The notes below the pieces were generated by a model, which worked only from the letters and a program-made list of their open reading frames with translations, did not search any database and had not been told where the DNA came from. Below, piece after piece: positions 37,358 through 47,776 of a stretch of 64,000 nt of DNA. The stretch comes from Saprospiraceae bacterium (lineage in GTDB: Bacteria; Bacteroidota; Bacteroidia; Chitinophagales; Saprospiraceae), in NCBI GenBank assembly GCA_016714895.1, contig JADKBV010000012.1, positions 124,001 to 188,000 of the forward strand, read 5' to 3'. Position numbers and translations under genes: made by a program. Each line of letters opens with the position of its first letter. Positions within the stretch are counted from its first letter, which is position 1.

Positions 37358-39872
37358 TTATTGTACATGTGCATTTTGTTTTTGAATAAGAAATACGGGC
37401 AGATTGTCCCTTTCATTTTCAAAAAGGGTTTTTGTATCATGTACCTGTTTTGGAACAAACGTCGGTTGGTATGGCACAAAAGTCCCGTCTGTAAACCGCG
37501 AAATCTGTTTAGTTTCCGGATGGACAGCAACCAATAAAACCCATTCGTTCTGAAACCACTCAAATAAAGATTCAGACTTCTGAATCGTCCTGTGGATTAC
37601 CTCTTCGTAATGTTCGACAATCATCAGCAGTCGCAACGGGTCGTGTACTTCCACCATTTGGTTGGGTAATCCCGGCCTCAGATCTCCGTCAATACCATTA
37701 GCCACTCCGAAAAGGCCCATTACATTGTGCGGCAACTTGGTACCAGCTCCGAGTTTGTCATTATCCACCCGCGAAAAGTAATATTCGAGATTGATACCTC
37801 CGCATACCGGTGCTGCAGCTGATAATATCGTAAACAAAAATGTACCATCAGGATCTACCCGGTAATCATACGAATTCATAAAAGCTCTTCTGTCCAGAAA
37901 AACGTCCTCCGTAAGGGATCTGCGCCCTACAATACAAAGGGTATTGGTGGCATGGTTGAGTTCCGGTCTGGGTTCGAATAAAGAAACGGATCTTCGTTTG
38001 ACATCTGCATGCAATCCTGCCAAAGATTGTTTATGATCTATCGTAACAAACCTTCTGGCTCTTTCTTTGGCATTCAAAGTCAAAGCTTCATTAAATATTT
38101 TTTTATTATATTCGTGATAAGATGTTTTGTTGGTATCAGCAAACTGATCATCAAAAAACTCTATTTCATCCCTCGTAGTATCATGTAAGGCACCGACAAA
38201 TAATGTCGAAGCCGGAATGTTTATACCCCGGGATTTCAGATTTTCTCTGACAGAAGGATGATTGGTCATATAGGAAATCACCCTCGCATTGACCGAACCC
38301 GGCCTTCCGCTGCAGGCTCCGCAATCATACCCGGCATAATGGGTATTATTGACGCTACTGGCTCCGTGTCCTACGACATATACCAAAGGAGCAAATCTGT
38401 CTACCAGACCGATACTTTTGAGTAATGAATCTACCCTATCTGTCATTTCATCAATGGTAAATCCTACCAACAAACCATCTTCTGTATCGTGATCATGTTG
38501 CCTTTCAATACTGAGCTTCGAAAATCTGTCCATGTGCCTGAAGGACAAGGTTGTCGCCGGACTCAGCCTGGGAATAAATATATTGATAAACAATCGTATC
38601 GCCGACCAAAACCCGATAGTATGGGTGATCAGCCATCCGAAAAACAAAGAATGTGTATAATCTGAAAAGTGAAAATCCTTTTCGCTCTTTTTGCCATCTA
38701 CCACCTCTTTAATCAGATAGGGAGGATTGACCGGAGCAGGACAGACCTTCATGGTAAATTTACCATTCATAGGTTTGTAATGAAAAGCAACCCCAAAAAA
38801 TCCGGGTGTTCCGAATGTCTCTGACGATGGCTCCAAAGCCTCAATGTTGCGACGTAACGAACCTTCCCGGTCATCAATACAAAACAAACCTTGAAATCTT
38901 GGATTTTCCGGCTTTTTTTCCTCCTTTTGATTGGCTGTGATACCTCCCAGTACCTGATCATAATAGGTCCATTCAAAAGCAAGTTGCCAAAGCCGGAGGA
39001 TCTCAAAATATTCACTTTTCTGAATATTACCGAATAAAGGACGGACTTTTTTCTCCATCTTTAATCCCAATGGCATCCAGTTTTCTCCAAATTTATGATC
39101 CATCAGATCTATTTCGAGAAGTAATTCAAAAAAAAATAAGATCTTTCAGACTGATTTTCCGGGTATCAAGCAGTGTTTTGGGCATATCCTCAACGGCCGA
39201 AACAATGCCCGACCAGCCCGGATGGGAAAACTGCTGATCAAATAAATAATGTTCATAAAGGGTCTCATCACCAACCAGAATTTTGAGCAAATCCTCAATG
39301 GTCACCGATTTTTCAAACAAAAGGTTTTTAGCCCTTTTGCTTTTAAAAAAACTAACCATCATATTTTTTTCCATCTCGCGTATGGTCGTCAGAAATCCTC
39401 CTTCTATGACCGGAAACCGCCATATGGATATCCCCTGATCCAGATAACTGCACAAAAAACGGAATAAAAACGGATGAATGTCCAGATCAGGATCAATCGA
39501 GTACAAAGACTTCCAATGACTTCTGAAAAAACCTATCCTTCCGGCAAAATTTTCGGTAAAGGATTGTCTGAGCATTTTTTCAAGCCACACATCTGTCTGA
39601 CTCTCTCCTTTATGGTCGGTTATCGTTTGATGCAACATACCGACATCAATTTTACCTTCTGCGTAGAGATTCCGGTATTCTTCCAATGAAAGACTGGTTT
39701 TGTACCCGAATATAGTACTTGCTTCAGACAATGCATCAAAAAACTTCCTGTCCTGAAAAGCATGCAGGGTATTATGATGGATAAAATCTTTGAGGGCTGC
39801 CTGCGCAGGCAAATAATGTTTTATATGATGTAAAACGTTGTCTTCTCTGAAAATATAATGGTGATCCTTCAT
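37358..39872 (-). CDS. dabA: DabA (DUF2309) inorganic-carbon uptake subunit, with an apparent 1-base frameshift
   Basis: Read as 39872-39126 then 39103-37358, interrupted in a 9-base T run (39128-39136). Removing one T joins KDLIFF to ELLLEIDLMDHKFGENWMP and gives about 838 residues, the DUF2309 length. The zinc-site residues known from Halothiobacillus DabA are visible: Cys and Asp in FCIDDREGS, His in VVGHGASS, Cys in YDCGACSG. DabA is a cytoplasmic carbonic-anhydrase-like partner of DabB. The gene sits 17 bases after the SulP gene. The intact active site and normal downstream part suggest a base-call error. Confidence 0.88.
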
Positions 39873-39889
39873 TCTGTCTAAATTTTAGT

Positions 39890-41203
39890 TTAAATATCTT
39901 CACTTTCGACTTTTGCAAAATCTTCTTCAGCATCTGATATTCTAAAATATTTTTTTGCAATAAAAAACATAATGGTTCCGGTAACAACTGCGACATTTAG
40001 ATCAATAATTACCGTTATTAAGGTCGAATATACTATAAATAGTAACTGAATGTTTCTTAACTTATTGGCTTTCCAACCAAATTTAAAATAAGCATTTAAA
40101 AAATCCCTGTCAATCACGTCCAGGCCTGCTTTAAACAACACACCAACAAAGACGGCTGACGTAATCATCCCAATATATTTACTAAAAACCACAAAGCCGA
40201 GTAATGCAAATACACCTACCATAATTCCTGCCAACCTTGTTTTTGCACCTTCTTTGAGCAATAAAACACTTCTTATAGTTGCTTGTGCTCCGGGAATTCC
40301 CTGCAATACAGCCGATGCCCCATTTGCAAATCCCTGAGCTATCAGTTCCTGATCCTGTTTTGTTTTTTCCTTTGTCATATTATCTATTACAAGGCTCGTA
40401 AGCAAAGAATCAAGATAAGCCAACAATGTAAGCTGAAGAGCAAAAGGTAATGCCATTAGGATGATATCGGTATTAAATAGTGCCGGATTTGATGGGAAAT
40501 ATAAACTTACTGTTTGAAAAAATTCTCCCAAACTACTTGCTGTATTTCCCAGATTGACATGTTCAACTTCTGTGCCCGCCAATGTAGTAATAATGGTTGC
40601 CAATATGATAGTAACAAACATAGATGGAATAAACTTTCTGACTTTTTCAGGTATTCCGACTTTTTCAAGCAGGATAGGAATCAAATAAATAGCCAATAAG
40701 GTAACGATTGCAATAAAGATATTGGTTCTGAGTGACCCGGCAATCTGAGTTTTGTCGCCTAATCCAAAAAGTCTTTTTATCTGATCGTACCAAATCAACA
40801 ATCCGATTCCATTCATAAACCCCAAAATGATTACTTGCGGAACATATTGAATATATCTTCCAATTTTCATCAGTCCTAACAAAATCAATATCACTGCATT
40901 CATTATAAAAATCAGTGTGATAAACTGTTCAACAAATACTTTATCCGGAAAATTTTCATACGCAAAAGCGACAACTAAAGCAGATACAGCCGTCATAGGT
41001 GCGGTCGGGCCTGAAGCCTGTAATCTAGTTCCACCGAACGCAGAAGTAATTACAGGAATGATAGCGGCTCCGATCATTCCGGCGAAAGCACCTCTTCCTG
41101 ACATGGTTCCAAAAGCAGCTCCCAGACTAAGTGCGGCAAAACTTACAGAAAGTCCTGCTAATATATCAAATATAAATGTATTTTCTTTTTGTGAAGATTT
41201 CAT
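39890..41203 (-). CDS. SulP-family inorganic anion transporter
   Basis: 437 residues from the ATG at 41203 (MKSSQKENTFIFDILAGLSV); the open frame extends 22 residues upstream without family similarity. About 10-12 transmembrane helices and the SulP core blocks GRGAFAGMIGAAIIPVITSAFGG, LQASGPTAPMTAV and GFANGASAVLQGIPGAQATIRS are seen. It ends soon after the core, with only a short tail, so the usual C-terminal STAS domain is missing or minimal. Some SulP proteins carry bicarbonate with sodium (BicA), others sulfate. Linkage to dabA/dabB hints at bicarbonate; that is inference. Confidence 0.9.
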   Translation of the reverse strand: MKSSQKENTFIFDILAGLSVSFAALSLGAAFGTMSGRGAFAGMIGAAIIPVITSAFGGTRLQASGPTAPMTAVSALVVAFAYENFPDKVFVEQFITLIFIMNAVILILLGLMKIGRYIQYVPQVIILGFMNGIGLLIWYDQIKRLFGLGDKTQIAGSLRTNIFIAIVTLLAIYLIPILLEKVGIPEKVRKFIPSMFVTIILATIITTLAGTEVEHVNLGNTASSLGEFFQTVSLYFPSNPALFNTDIILMALPFALQLTLLAYLDSLLTSLVIDNMTKEKTKQDQELIAQGFANGASAVLQGIPGAQATIRSVLLLKEGAKTRLAGIMVGVFALLGFVVFSKYIGMITSAVFVGVLFKAGLDVIDRDFLNAYFKFGWKANKLRNIQLLFIVYSTLITVIIDLNVAVVTGTIMFFIAKKYFRISDAEEDFAKVESEDI

Positions 41204-41286
41204 AAAATTGTGTTGAAATAATGTAAAAAAAAGTAGGCTGATGTTTTTTGAAACATCAGATAACACCACTAAAATGGTATATTACT

Positions 41287-41685
41287 TCAAATATGAAACT
41301 TCCATCTATGAAATACCAAAAACAAAGGCAAGGCATAAAACCTGGCACTGTTTCGGATAAATAATGGTTCGGATTTAGTTAAAACGTAAGAAAAAACGTA
41401 GTTTACATAATCGTTAAAACCAAAATCATCGGTTTTATCTTCAGAATCTTCCGCTGTAACTTCTTTTTGTTCGTCTTCAGGTATAATTTCAAACGGTTGT
41501 CCCTTACCTAATAAACCTGCTGAAGTTAAAACATCCCCTCCTGTTGATTCGGATTGGGAAAAATCAGATTCTACGACAACTCTGGCTGCTGATAATTCTC
41601 TGCATGAGTAACAAAGACCCAACTCAAGAATAAATGCTAATATGACCAGCCTTATTGTTAAAACCAAAACAGATTTTTTAAACAA
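41287..41685 (-). CDS. Small membrane-anchored protein upstream of the SulP-dab genes
   Basis: 132 residues if started at the TTG at 41685; no ATG precedes the hydrophobic helix in this frame. The N-terminus is hydrophobic (VLVLTIRLVILAFILELGLCYSC), followed by an acidic low-complexity region (PEDEQKEVTAEDSEDKTDD) and a basic hydrophobic end. No family recognised. The start codon is uncertain. It lies 83 bases from SulP on the same strand and could be the first gene of the operon. Confidence 0.45.
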   Translation of the reverse strand: MFKKSVLVLTIRLVILAFILELGLCYSCRELSAARVVVESDFSQSESTGGDVLTSAGLLGKGQPFEIIPEDEQKEVTAEDSEDKTDDFGFNDYVNYVFSYVLTKSEPLFIRNSARFYALPLFLVFHRWKFHI

Positions 41686-42046
41686 AAAACTAAATAAACC
41701 GCAAATTTACGGTTTACATTTTAATATTCCACTTTACAAAAAACATTAACTAAAATTTTGAAAGTGTGTTTTTCGTCAAACAGGAAAATCAAATCTTAAA
41801 AAATCATCGTCAGAGCAAAAATCATTTCTCTTAACACACTGAACAACAAACATATAAGAAATAAAATGATGTATACATACTTTTAACAAATCATAAAAAA
41901 TCAAAAACGATTTTTACATATTATTAACACGTTTTATGTATAGATTGCCAACATATTGATTTCAGATTATAAAATTGTGACCTGACAAAATATTTTCATC
42001 CTGCCTTTTATTTTTAAAGCCCGGCAATACAATTACCGAAAACCGG
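41686..42046. other. AT-rich intergenic stretch, nothing recognised
   Basis: About 360 bases between the SulP-dab operon and the S41 protease gene. No supported ORF, RNA gene, repeat or strong hairpin was seen; some of it must hold the promoter of the small membrane protein. Confidence 0.6.
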
Positions 42047-43474
42047 TTATTCTTTATTCAATAAAATCCAGTCCACCACCTTTTGTATCCCGGGATCTTC
42101 CCCTTTTTGTTTTGCTTCAAGATCATAATTCACCGGTACATCAGGGATAACTCCTTTGCCAACATCCTGTATATCTTTGTCTATCTGATACCAATAAATA
42201 TGAAATTCCACACGTAATTTGGAAGAAGGTAATTCTATTCCACCTCTCAACATACCTCCGCTCCCGGCCGCTCCTCCACCCGATTCTTCACCGATTATAA
42301 ACGTGTTTTTGCGGTTAAACCTGAGCTTAGACGCCACACTACTCGCCATCGAAAAAGTGGCTCCGTCTGTCATAATATAAAGTGGTCCGTTATAACGGTT
42401 TGATTTTCTAAAAAAAGGAAAAATATGCATCCATCCGTTCCGTGAAGGATAACTCATTGGATTGAGCATAAAACTGAAACCTGAAAGCCGGTTGCCAAAC
42501 CCCGTTTTAAACTTCGGGCAAAAAATAGCAGAGTGTACTTTTTTACCAAAATGAATACCCGTTATCAACCGATGATCAAATTGTGCTATCAATGCATTGC
42601 CCCTGAATACGTTGCCTCCTCCGTTGCCCCGCAAATCCAATACCAGATGTTGGATATTTTTTTCACGTAAATACCGGAATATCCTTTTACGTACTTTTTT
42701 TTGTCCACCACCTGAAAATGAAGTGATTTTTAAAACCGCTCCATTGTTTACTCCCGGCAAGGGTTGCAGCGACATGCCACCTTCAGGACCAAAAATACAA
42801 AGAGTCGTATCTGCTTTCTGATGCACCAAATCTTCGGCTTTGGATAAATCATAACTGCCATATAATGTAGTGTTATTCATTTTTCCGTCAGCAGAGGTAA
42901 AAAAAATTGATACACTATCCTGAGGTCCGAAAACATGATTTAAAAAATAATGGAAAAACTTTTCTGCCCGCATGTCAACATGGGTCGTATTGTATCCATC
43001 TTTCGGTATCATCAGCCTGAAAGTGTCCAGCAATTGTAATGCCGTATACCCGTTTAATGTCAATATTTCATCACCGGCTTGTAATGGCGAACCCACCTGA
43101 TCACAACGGCGCACAAACAATCGGTCACCTTCCGTAAAAAATAATATCGGCATGGCTTTAACCTTGGTTTTTGAAATCGATGCCGGCAAACCGATGCTGG
43201 TGTGTCCGCAACCCATTTCATGAACAAAAGTATTCAGAAAGTACCTGAGAGAAAAAAGTCCTACTGAATCCTGTTGCCGATCCAGCCAATCTTTGATCAG
43301 ACTGTCTTTATAAGAGCGGGTTGAATACCGATGGTAGGACGGATGCCATTTTTCGAGGTATTTATCCATATACATCAAGTCCTTCTCCGCCATATCCAGG
43401 GAGATTTTCTGACTACAAACCTTTCCCGAAACCAAAAAAAACACGATTATCACCAACCAACTTATACGCATCAT
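42047..43474 (-). CDS. S41-family (tail-specific/C-terminal processing) secreted peptidase
   Basis: 475 residues with a signal peptide (MMRISWLVIIVFFLVSGKVCS). A PDZ-like stretch follows (VRRCDQVGSPLQAGDEILTLNGY, around residue 115). The TSPc core contains VLDLRGNGGGNVFRGN and the nucleophile region YIMTDGATFSMASSVAS, where the Ser of ATFSMAS is catalytic. GEESGGGAAGSGGML follows as the usual glycine loop. Members cut protein C-termini or damaged proteins in the periplasm. No T9SS tail. It is divergent from the DUF4197 gene with 155 bases between. Confidence 0.9.
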   Translation of the reverse strand: MMRISWLVIIVFFLVSGKVCSQKISLDMAEKDLMYMDKYLEKWHPSYHRYSTRSYKDSLIKDWLDRQQDSVGLFSLRYFLNTFVHEMGCGHTSIGLPASISKTKVKAMPILFFTEGDRLFVRRCDQVGSPLQAGDEILTLNGYTALQLLDTFRLMIPKDGYNTTHVDMRAEKFFHYFLNHVFGPQDSVSIFFTSADGKMNNTTLYGSYDLSKAEDLVHQKADTTLCIFGPEGGMSLQPLPGVNNGAVLKITSFSGGGQKKVRKRIFRYLREKNIQHLVLDLRGNGGGNVFRGNALIAQFDHRLITGIHFGKKVHSAIFCPKFKTGFGNRLSGFSFMLNPMSYPSRNGWMHIFPFFRKSNRYNGPLYIMTDGATFSMASSVASKLRFNRKNTFIIGEESGGGAAGSGGMLRGGIELPSSKLRVEFHIYWYQIDKDIQDVGKGVIPDVPVNYDLEAKQKGEDPGIQKVVDWILLNKE

Positions 43475-43629
43475 ATCATTTTTACATGGTAAATATAATA
43501 CAATATTTTAATCCGCAAAAAAAGTCATTTTAATCCTGTCTTATAAAGTAAATAAATGTCCCTAATCAAAAATTTAACTTTTTCTTTGGCAACCTATCCT
43601 TTTTATTTCCGTTATAAAAAGAAAAATAT

Positions 43630-44331
43630 ATGCGATCATTAATCCTTCTTTCTTTTTTGTTCTTCACAATTTCAGCTCAGGCTCAAATCAAAGACATGCT
43701 CAATAAAGCCAAAAATACCATCGAAAATCAAGGTCAGGGCGAATATGCCTCCGGATTAAAAGAAGCTTTGGAGCTGGGGGTCGGTGCAGCCGTCGACAAA
43801 CTGTCTGCCGAAAAAGGTTATCTCCAATCACCTTACAAAATCCTGATACCAAACGAAGCACAACAAATCATCAACAAAGTCAAAATGGTGCCGGGATTTC
43901 AGGATGTCGAGACCAAACTCATCGATCAGATGAACAAAGCCGCAGAAATCGCAGCCAAAAAAGCAACGCCGATTTTTGTGGATGCCATCAAACAAATGAC
44001 CATTCAGGACGCTGTGTCGATAGTCAAAGGCAGTGACAACGCCGCGACGATGTACCTGCAAAAAACGTCCCGACAAAACCTGTACAATGCTTTCCTCCCG
44101 GTCATTCAATCTGCTTTGGACGAAATCAACGCCCGCACTTATTGGGCTTCTGTCGTCAAAGCGTACAACAGCATCCCTCTGGTCAAAAAAGTCAATCCTT
44201 CTCTTGACCAACACGTTAATGACAAAGCATTGGACGGACTTTTCAGCCTGATCGCCGTCAAAGAACTTGGCATCCGATCCGATGTCAATCAAAGGACCAG
44301 CGATCTGTTGAAAAGGGTTTTTCAAAAATAA
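43630..44331 (+). CDS. DUF4197 periplasmic protein
   Basis: 233 residues: signal peptide MRSLILLSFLFFTISAQA, then an all-helical domain matching DUF4197 (KDMLNKAKNTIENQGQGEYASGLKEALELGVGAAVDKLSA, and KVKMVPGFQDVETKLIDQMNKAAE). The family is widespread in Bacteroidota and Proteobacteria with no known role. Codon use here is richer in G and C than in the neighbouring genes. The protein ends KRVFQK. Confidence 0.88.
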   Translation: MRSLILLSFLFFTISAQAQIKDMLNKAKNTIENQGQGEYASGLKEALELGVGAAVDKLSAEKGYLQSPYKILIPNEAQQIINKVKMVPGFQDVETKLIDQMNKAAEIAAKKATPIFVDAIKQMTIQDAVSIVKGSDNAATMYLQKTSRQNLYNAFLPVIQSALDEINARTYWASVVKAYNSIPLVKKVNPSLDQHVNDKALDGLFSLIAVKELGIRSDVNQRTSDLLKRVFQK

Positions 44332-44347
44332 ATACAGGAAATTTCAT

Positions 44348-44447
44348 TAGATCTGTTTGGGCGATCCCTTCGGTCAGGCTATCCGCTTTACTTCGCTTCG
44401 CTGCGTGCCCGCTACTATCCTTATCGCTTTAGGAATTGCCTTTCCAT
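44348..44447. repeat. Dispersed structured repeat candidate
   Basis: A GC-richer segment, unlike its AT-rich surroundings, containing GATCCCTTCGGTCAGGCTATCCGC, CTTCGCTTCGCTGCG and GCCCGCTACTATCC. It is not coding. Its composition and short stem-forming blocks resemble repeated extragenic elements common in genomes of this phylum; no second copy lies in the window, so the claim is tentative. Confidence 0.35.
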
Positions 44448-44467
44448 GATAGTTTACCCTCCAATAT

Positions 44468-44517
44468 AAATAAAGAGGATGAGAAATTTACGTTATAAAT
44501 TTCTCATCCTCTTTATA
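44468..44517 (-). terminator. Long-stem terminator of leuS
   Basis: ATAAAGAGGATGAGAAATTTA and TAAATTTCTCATCCTCTTTAT form a 21-bp stem around a short loop, with A- and T-rich flanks. The right arm ends 3 bases before the leuS stop on the minus strand. It may also stop transcripts coming from the DUF4197 gene. Confidence 0.85.
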
Positions 44518-44519
44518 TT

Positions 44520-47375
44520 TTATACCACTACATTGATCATCCGGTTGGGAACAATGATGATTTTTTTAGGTTGCGCTCCTTCCAGCCATTTCTGAACACT
44601 TTCCAGGGCAAGTACCTGTGACTCAAGGTCTGATTGGGTGATGTCTTTGGAGACGGCCAGGTCATCTCTTTTTTTACCGTTGATACATACAGGATATTCG
44701 ACGGTATCCGAAACGAGATAATCGGGATTGAGCTCGGGATATGTCGCATGATGTACTGAACCCTGCTGACCTAATGCAGACCACAACTCTTCGGTAATAA
44801 ACGGTGCAAAAGGTGCCAGCAACCTGACCAATGGTTCTAATATATCAAACTTATGACAATCCAGTCTTTTGAGTTCATTGACACAAACCATAAAAGCACT
44901 GACTGAGGTATTGAGCGAAAACCGTTCGATATCTTCAGCTATTTTTTTGATGGTCGTATGCAAAATTTTGTATTCCTCAGCGGTCGGCGTGCCTTGGTTG
45001 ACCAACCATTGATCGCCTTCGTAAAACAAGGACCAATATTTTCTCAAAAACTTCTGTACACCATCAATCCCCTTGGTATCCCAGGGTTTGGATTGTTCGA
45101 TAGGCCCCAAAAACATCTCATACATCCTGAAACAATCAGCTCCGTATCGGGCCACCACGTCATCCGGATTGACGACATTGTAATACCTTTTCGACATTTT
45201 GCCGACTTCAGATTCGGTGTACAACATGAAGTTTTCAGAGGTTTCAATTTCACTAACCGACATTTTATCTCCGGTGCTTCCTACAAAAACAGCATCGGCA
45301 AATTCAGGTCTCCATTGCACAAAATGGTTGATTCCCTTGGGATTGAGATGGGGTTTGCTACCGCCATAACCTTCTACAAAATCAATATGTACCGGTAGTT
45401 TTGAGAATGCCTCTTCCCCACCCCAGGTTTCCAGTCTGTCTTTGCTGACAAAAAGAGACAAACCGTTTTCTTTTTCTTTTTTCAGATAGATATATTCTAT
45501 CACTCCCTGGATCATGCCTTGATTGATGAGCTTCAAAAACGGCTCTTTGGTCGGTACTTTGCCCAGATCGTACAGAAACTTGTGCCAAAATCTCGAATAC
45601 ATAAGGTGACCTACCGCATGTTCCGTGCCACCGATATATAAATCCACATCTTTCCAATACTGCAACGCCTCCCCGGAAGCAAAAACATCCGGATTATTCG
45701 GATCCATATACCGCAGGAAGTACCACGACGAACCGGCAAAACCCGGCATGGTGTCGGTTTCTCTGACAAATCCTTCTTTTTCTGTCACCCAATCTTCTGC
45801 TCTGGCCAACGGTGATCTGCCGTCAGATGCCGGCAGGAAGTTTTGCAAATCCGGCAGGGTCAACGGCAACTGGTCGTCTTCCAAAGCATGAGCTACACCT
45901 TCACCATCATACACAATCGGAAAGGGTTCGCCCCAATACCTTTGTCTTGAAAAATTGGCATCCCGGAGTTTATAATTGACTTCTTTTTGGCCCAGGTTGT
46001 GAGATTCTATATGTTCGAGCATTTTCCTGATGGCCTCTTTGACTTCCATACCGTTCAAAAATCCGGAGTTTATCATTTTGCCTTCTTTATCGTGTTTTCC
46101 TGAACCGGGATAATCGGTTTTGTCCACCACAGGAATGATCGGCAGGCCAAACTTTTTGGCGAAAGCATCATCTCTTTCATCATCACTTGGCACGGCCATG
46201 ATGGCGCCGGTGCCGTAATCTTTGAGTACATATTCTCCGATCCAAACCGGAATGTTATCTTTTGTGATCGGGTGGATGGCATAAGCACCGGTAAATGCGC
46301 CGGTAACTTCTTTGACTTCAGACATTCGTTCTCTTTCGGAACGGCTGTTGACATATTCGATATAATCCTCCACAGCTGATTTTTGATCAGGAGTTGTGAT
46401 TTTCTGAACGAGTTCATGTTCGGGAGCCAGTACCATAAAAGTAGCCCCGAATATAGTATCCGGTCGTGTCGTGAATATTTCTATAGTGTCATCCTGTCCT
46501 TCCAACCCGAAAAACACCCTGGCGCCTTCGGACCTTCCGATCCAGTTGCGCTGCATGGTTTTTAAGGCATCAGACCATTCGAGGTCGTTGAGTTCGTCGA
46601 GTAATCTTTCGGCATAAGCCGTGATGCGCAGTGACCATTGGGTCATAGCCTTTTTTTCTACAGGGAAACCTCCCCTTTCAGAAAGTCCGTCTTTGACTTC
46701 ATCATTTGCCAATACGGTACCCAGGGCTTCACACCAGTTGACATAACCGACTTTCCGGTAGGCAAGACGGTAGTTCATGAGGATTTTGTCCTGTTCAACT
46801 TTTGATTTGGTTTTCCATTCTTCAGCGGTAAAACTGCCTTCATAACTATGTGCCGCTGATACTCCTTTGCTACCGGAAGTTTCAAAGATTCCGATGAGAT
46901 GGTCTATGGATATTGCTTTGTCTTCCGTCAGATCGTAGTAATGAGAAAAGAGTCGCAGGAATATCCATTGAGTCCATTTGTAGTAAGAAGGTTCTGACGT
47001 ATTAACTTCTCTGGACCAATCGTAAGAAAAACCGATATTGTCGAGTTGCGATCGGTACCGTGCGATATTTTCGGCTGTGGAAACGGCGGGATGGACACCT
47101 GTTTGTATAGCATATTGTTCGGCAGGCAAACCAAAAGCATCATAGCCCATCGGGTGTAATACATTAAACCCTTTGAGTCTTTTGTAGCGGGAGACAATGT
47201 CGGAGGCTATATATCCGAGAGGATGGCCGACATGAAGACCGGCACCTGAAGGATAGGGAAACATGTCCAGTACATAATATTTCGGTTTGGAAGGGTCCGG
47301 AGTGACAGCGTACACCTTTTGATCGCTCCAGATTTTTTTCCATTTATTTTCAATATTTTCAGGATGATATAACAT
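44520..47375 (-). CDS. leuS: Leucyl-tRNA synthetase
   Basis: 951 residues from the ATG at 47375 (MLYHPENIENKWKKIWSD); a further 11 codons upstream are open but not conserved. Class I signatures are HVGH in PYPSGAGLHVGHPLG (about residue 45) and KMSKR (about 720). The CP1 editing domain contains TTRPDTIFGATFMVLAPEHE. Anticodon-binding and C-terminal domains end KIIIVPNRMINVVV. Length is at the long end of the bacterial range. The TAATTTTG box lies about 30 bases upstream of the start on the minus strand. Confidence 0.98.
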   Translation of the reverse strand: MLYHPENIENKWKKIWSDQKVYAVTPDPSKPKYYVLDMFPYPSGAGLHVGHPLGYIASDIVSRYKRLKGFNVLHPMGYDAFGLPAEQYAIQTGVHPAVSTAENIARYRSQLDNIGFSYDWSREVNTSEPSYYKWTQWIFLRLFSHYYDLTEDKAISIDHLIGIFETSGSKGVSAAHSYEGSFTAEEWKTKSKVEQDKILMNYRLAYRKVGYVNWCEALGTVLANDEVKDGLSERGGFPVEKKAMTQWSLRITAYAERLLDELNDLEWSDALKTMQRNWIGRSEGARVFFGLEGQDDTIEIFTTRPDTIFGATFMVLAPEHELVQKITTPDQKSAVEDYIEYVNSRSERERMSEVKEVTGAFTGAYAIHPITKDNIPVWIGEYVLKDYGTGAIMAVPSDDERDDAFAKKFGLPIIPVVDKTDYPGSGKHDKEGKMINSGFLNGMEVKEAIRKMLEHIESHNLGQKEVNYKLRDANFSRQRYWGEPFPIVYDGEGVAHALEDDQLPLTLPDLQNFLPASDGRSPLARAEDWVTEKEGFVRETDTMPGFAGSSWYFLRYMDPNNPDVFASGEALQYWKDVDLYIGGTEHAVGHLMYSRFWHKFLYDLGKVPTKEPFLKLINQGMIQGVIEYIYLKKEKENGLSLFVSKDRLETWGGEEAFSKLPVHIDFVEGYGGSKPHLNPKGINHFVQWRPEFADAVFVGSTGDKMSVSEIETSENFMLYTESEVGKMSKRYYNVVNPDDVVARYGADCFRMYEMFLGPIEQSKPWDTKGIDGVQKFLRKYWSLFYEGDQWLVNQGTPTAEEYKILHTTIKKIAEDIERFSLNTSVSAFMVCVNELKRLDCHKFDILEPLVRLLAPFAPFITEELWSALGQQGSVHHATYPELNPDYLVSDTVEYPVCINGKKRDDLAVSKDITQSDLESQVLALESVQKWLEGAQPKKIIIVPNRMINVVV

Positions 47376-47405
47376 AAATAGGATAAGTTTTATTGAACAG
47401 AGGTG

Positions 47406-47413
47406 CAAAATTA
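47406..47413 (-). promoter_or_regulatory. -7 box of the leuS promoter
   Basis: CAAAATTA on the plus strand is TAATTTTG on the minus strand, a good TAnnTTTG match, 30 bases before the leuS ATG. No clear -33 TTTG was found at the right distance. Confidence 0.4.
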
Positions 47414-47551
47414 ATCTATTTTTTCAGAAAATCATTTTCTTAAGTATAAGTGTGTTTTCCCGGATATGGTAAACTGCCGGAATAAAGCCATACGTAAAAA
47501 ATCATTGTGAGCCCCGGATCTTATAAAAAAGTTAAAGTTTTTGTCAATGTT

Positions 47552-47580
47552 TTTGGTGCAAGAAGGGGTTGTTACTTTTG
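47552..47580 (+). promoter_or_regulatory. Promoter of the Rpn-like relic
   Basis: TTTG at 47552-47555, 17 bases, then TACTTTTG at 47573-47580, 18 bases before the ATG at 47599. The same pair is preserved in the second copy (63086-63114), which supports a real element. Confidence 0.6.
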
Positions 47581-47624
47581 CATAAAATTACTACCAACAT
47601 GGAAAACATACACGACAAGTTTTT

Positions 47625-47776
47625 AAACCCAGAATCCCTATTAGAAATTTATTGCGAAAAAATCTGACTTCATATTTACTTCGGTTCTCATTTTTTCTTC
47701 CTTCTCGTCTCGTTACTTGCGACGAGACGAGACCATATTTTCTCTCATGACAAAGTCCAATACGGAATCTGGGTTA
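47625..47776. mobile_element. MITE-like insertion in the Rpn-like relic
   Basis: The left end reads AACCCAGAATCC and the right end GGAATCTGGGTT, an imperfect terminal inverted repeat. TAAA occurs at both junctions, as expected of a short target duplication. Inside lies a 7-bp hairpin GTCTCGT/ACGAGAC (47709-47730). No transposase is encoded. The insertion falls between HDKF and KATFSD of the host gene, inactivating it. The second copy at 63159-63337 has the same ends but a different centre. Confidence 0.7.

Noticed and set aside
43828..44325. 165-codon frame antisense to the DUF4197 gene
   Set aside because: Mirror frame produced by the codon bias of a well-supported gene with a signal peptide.
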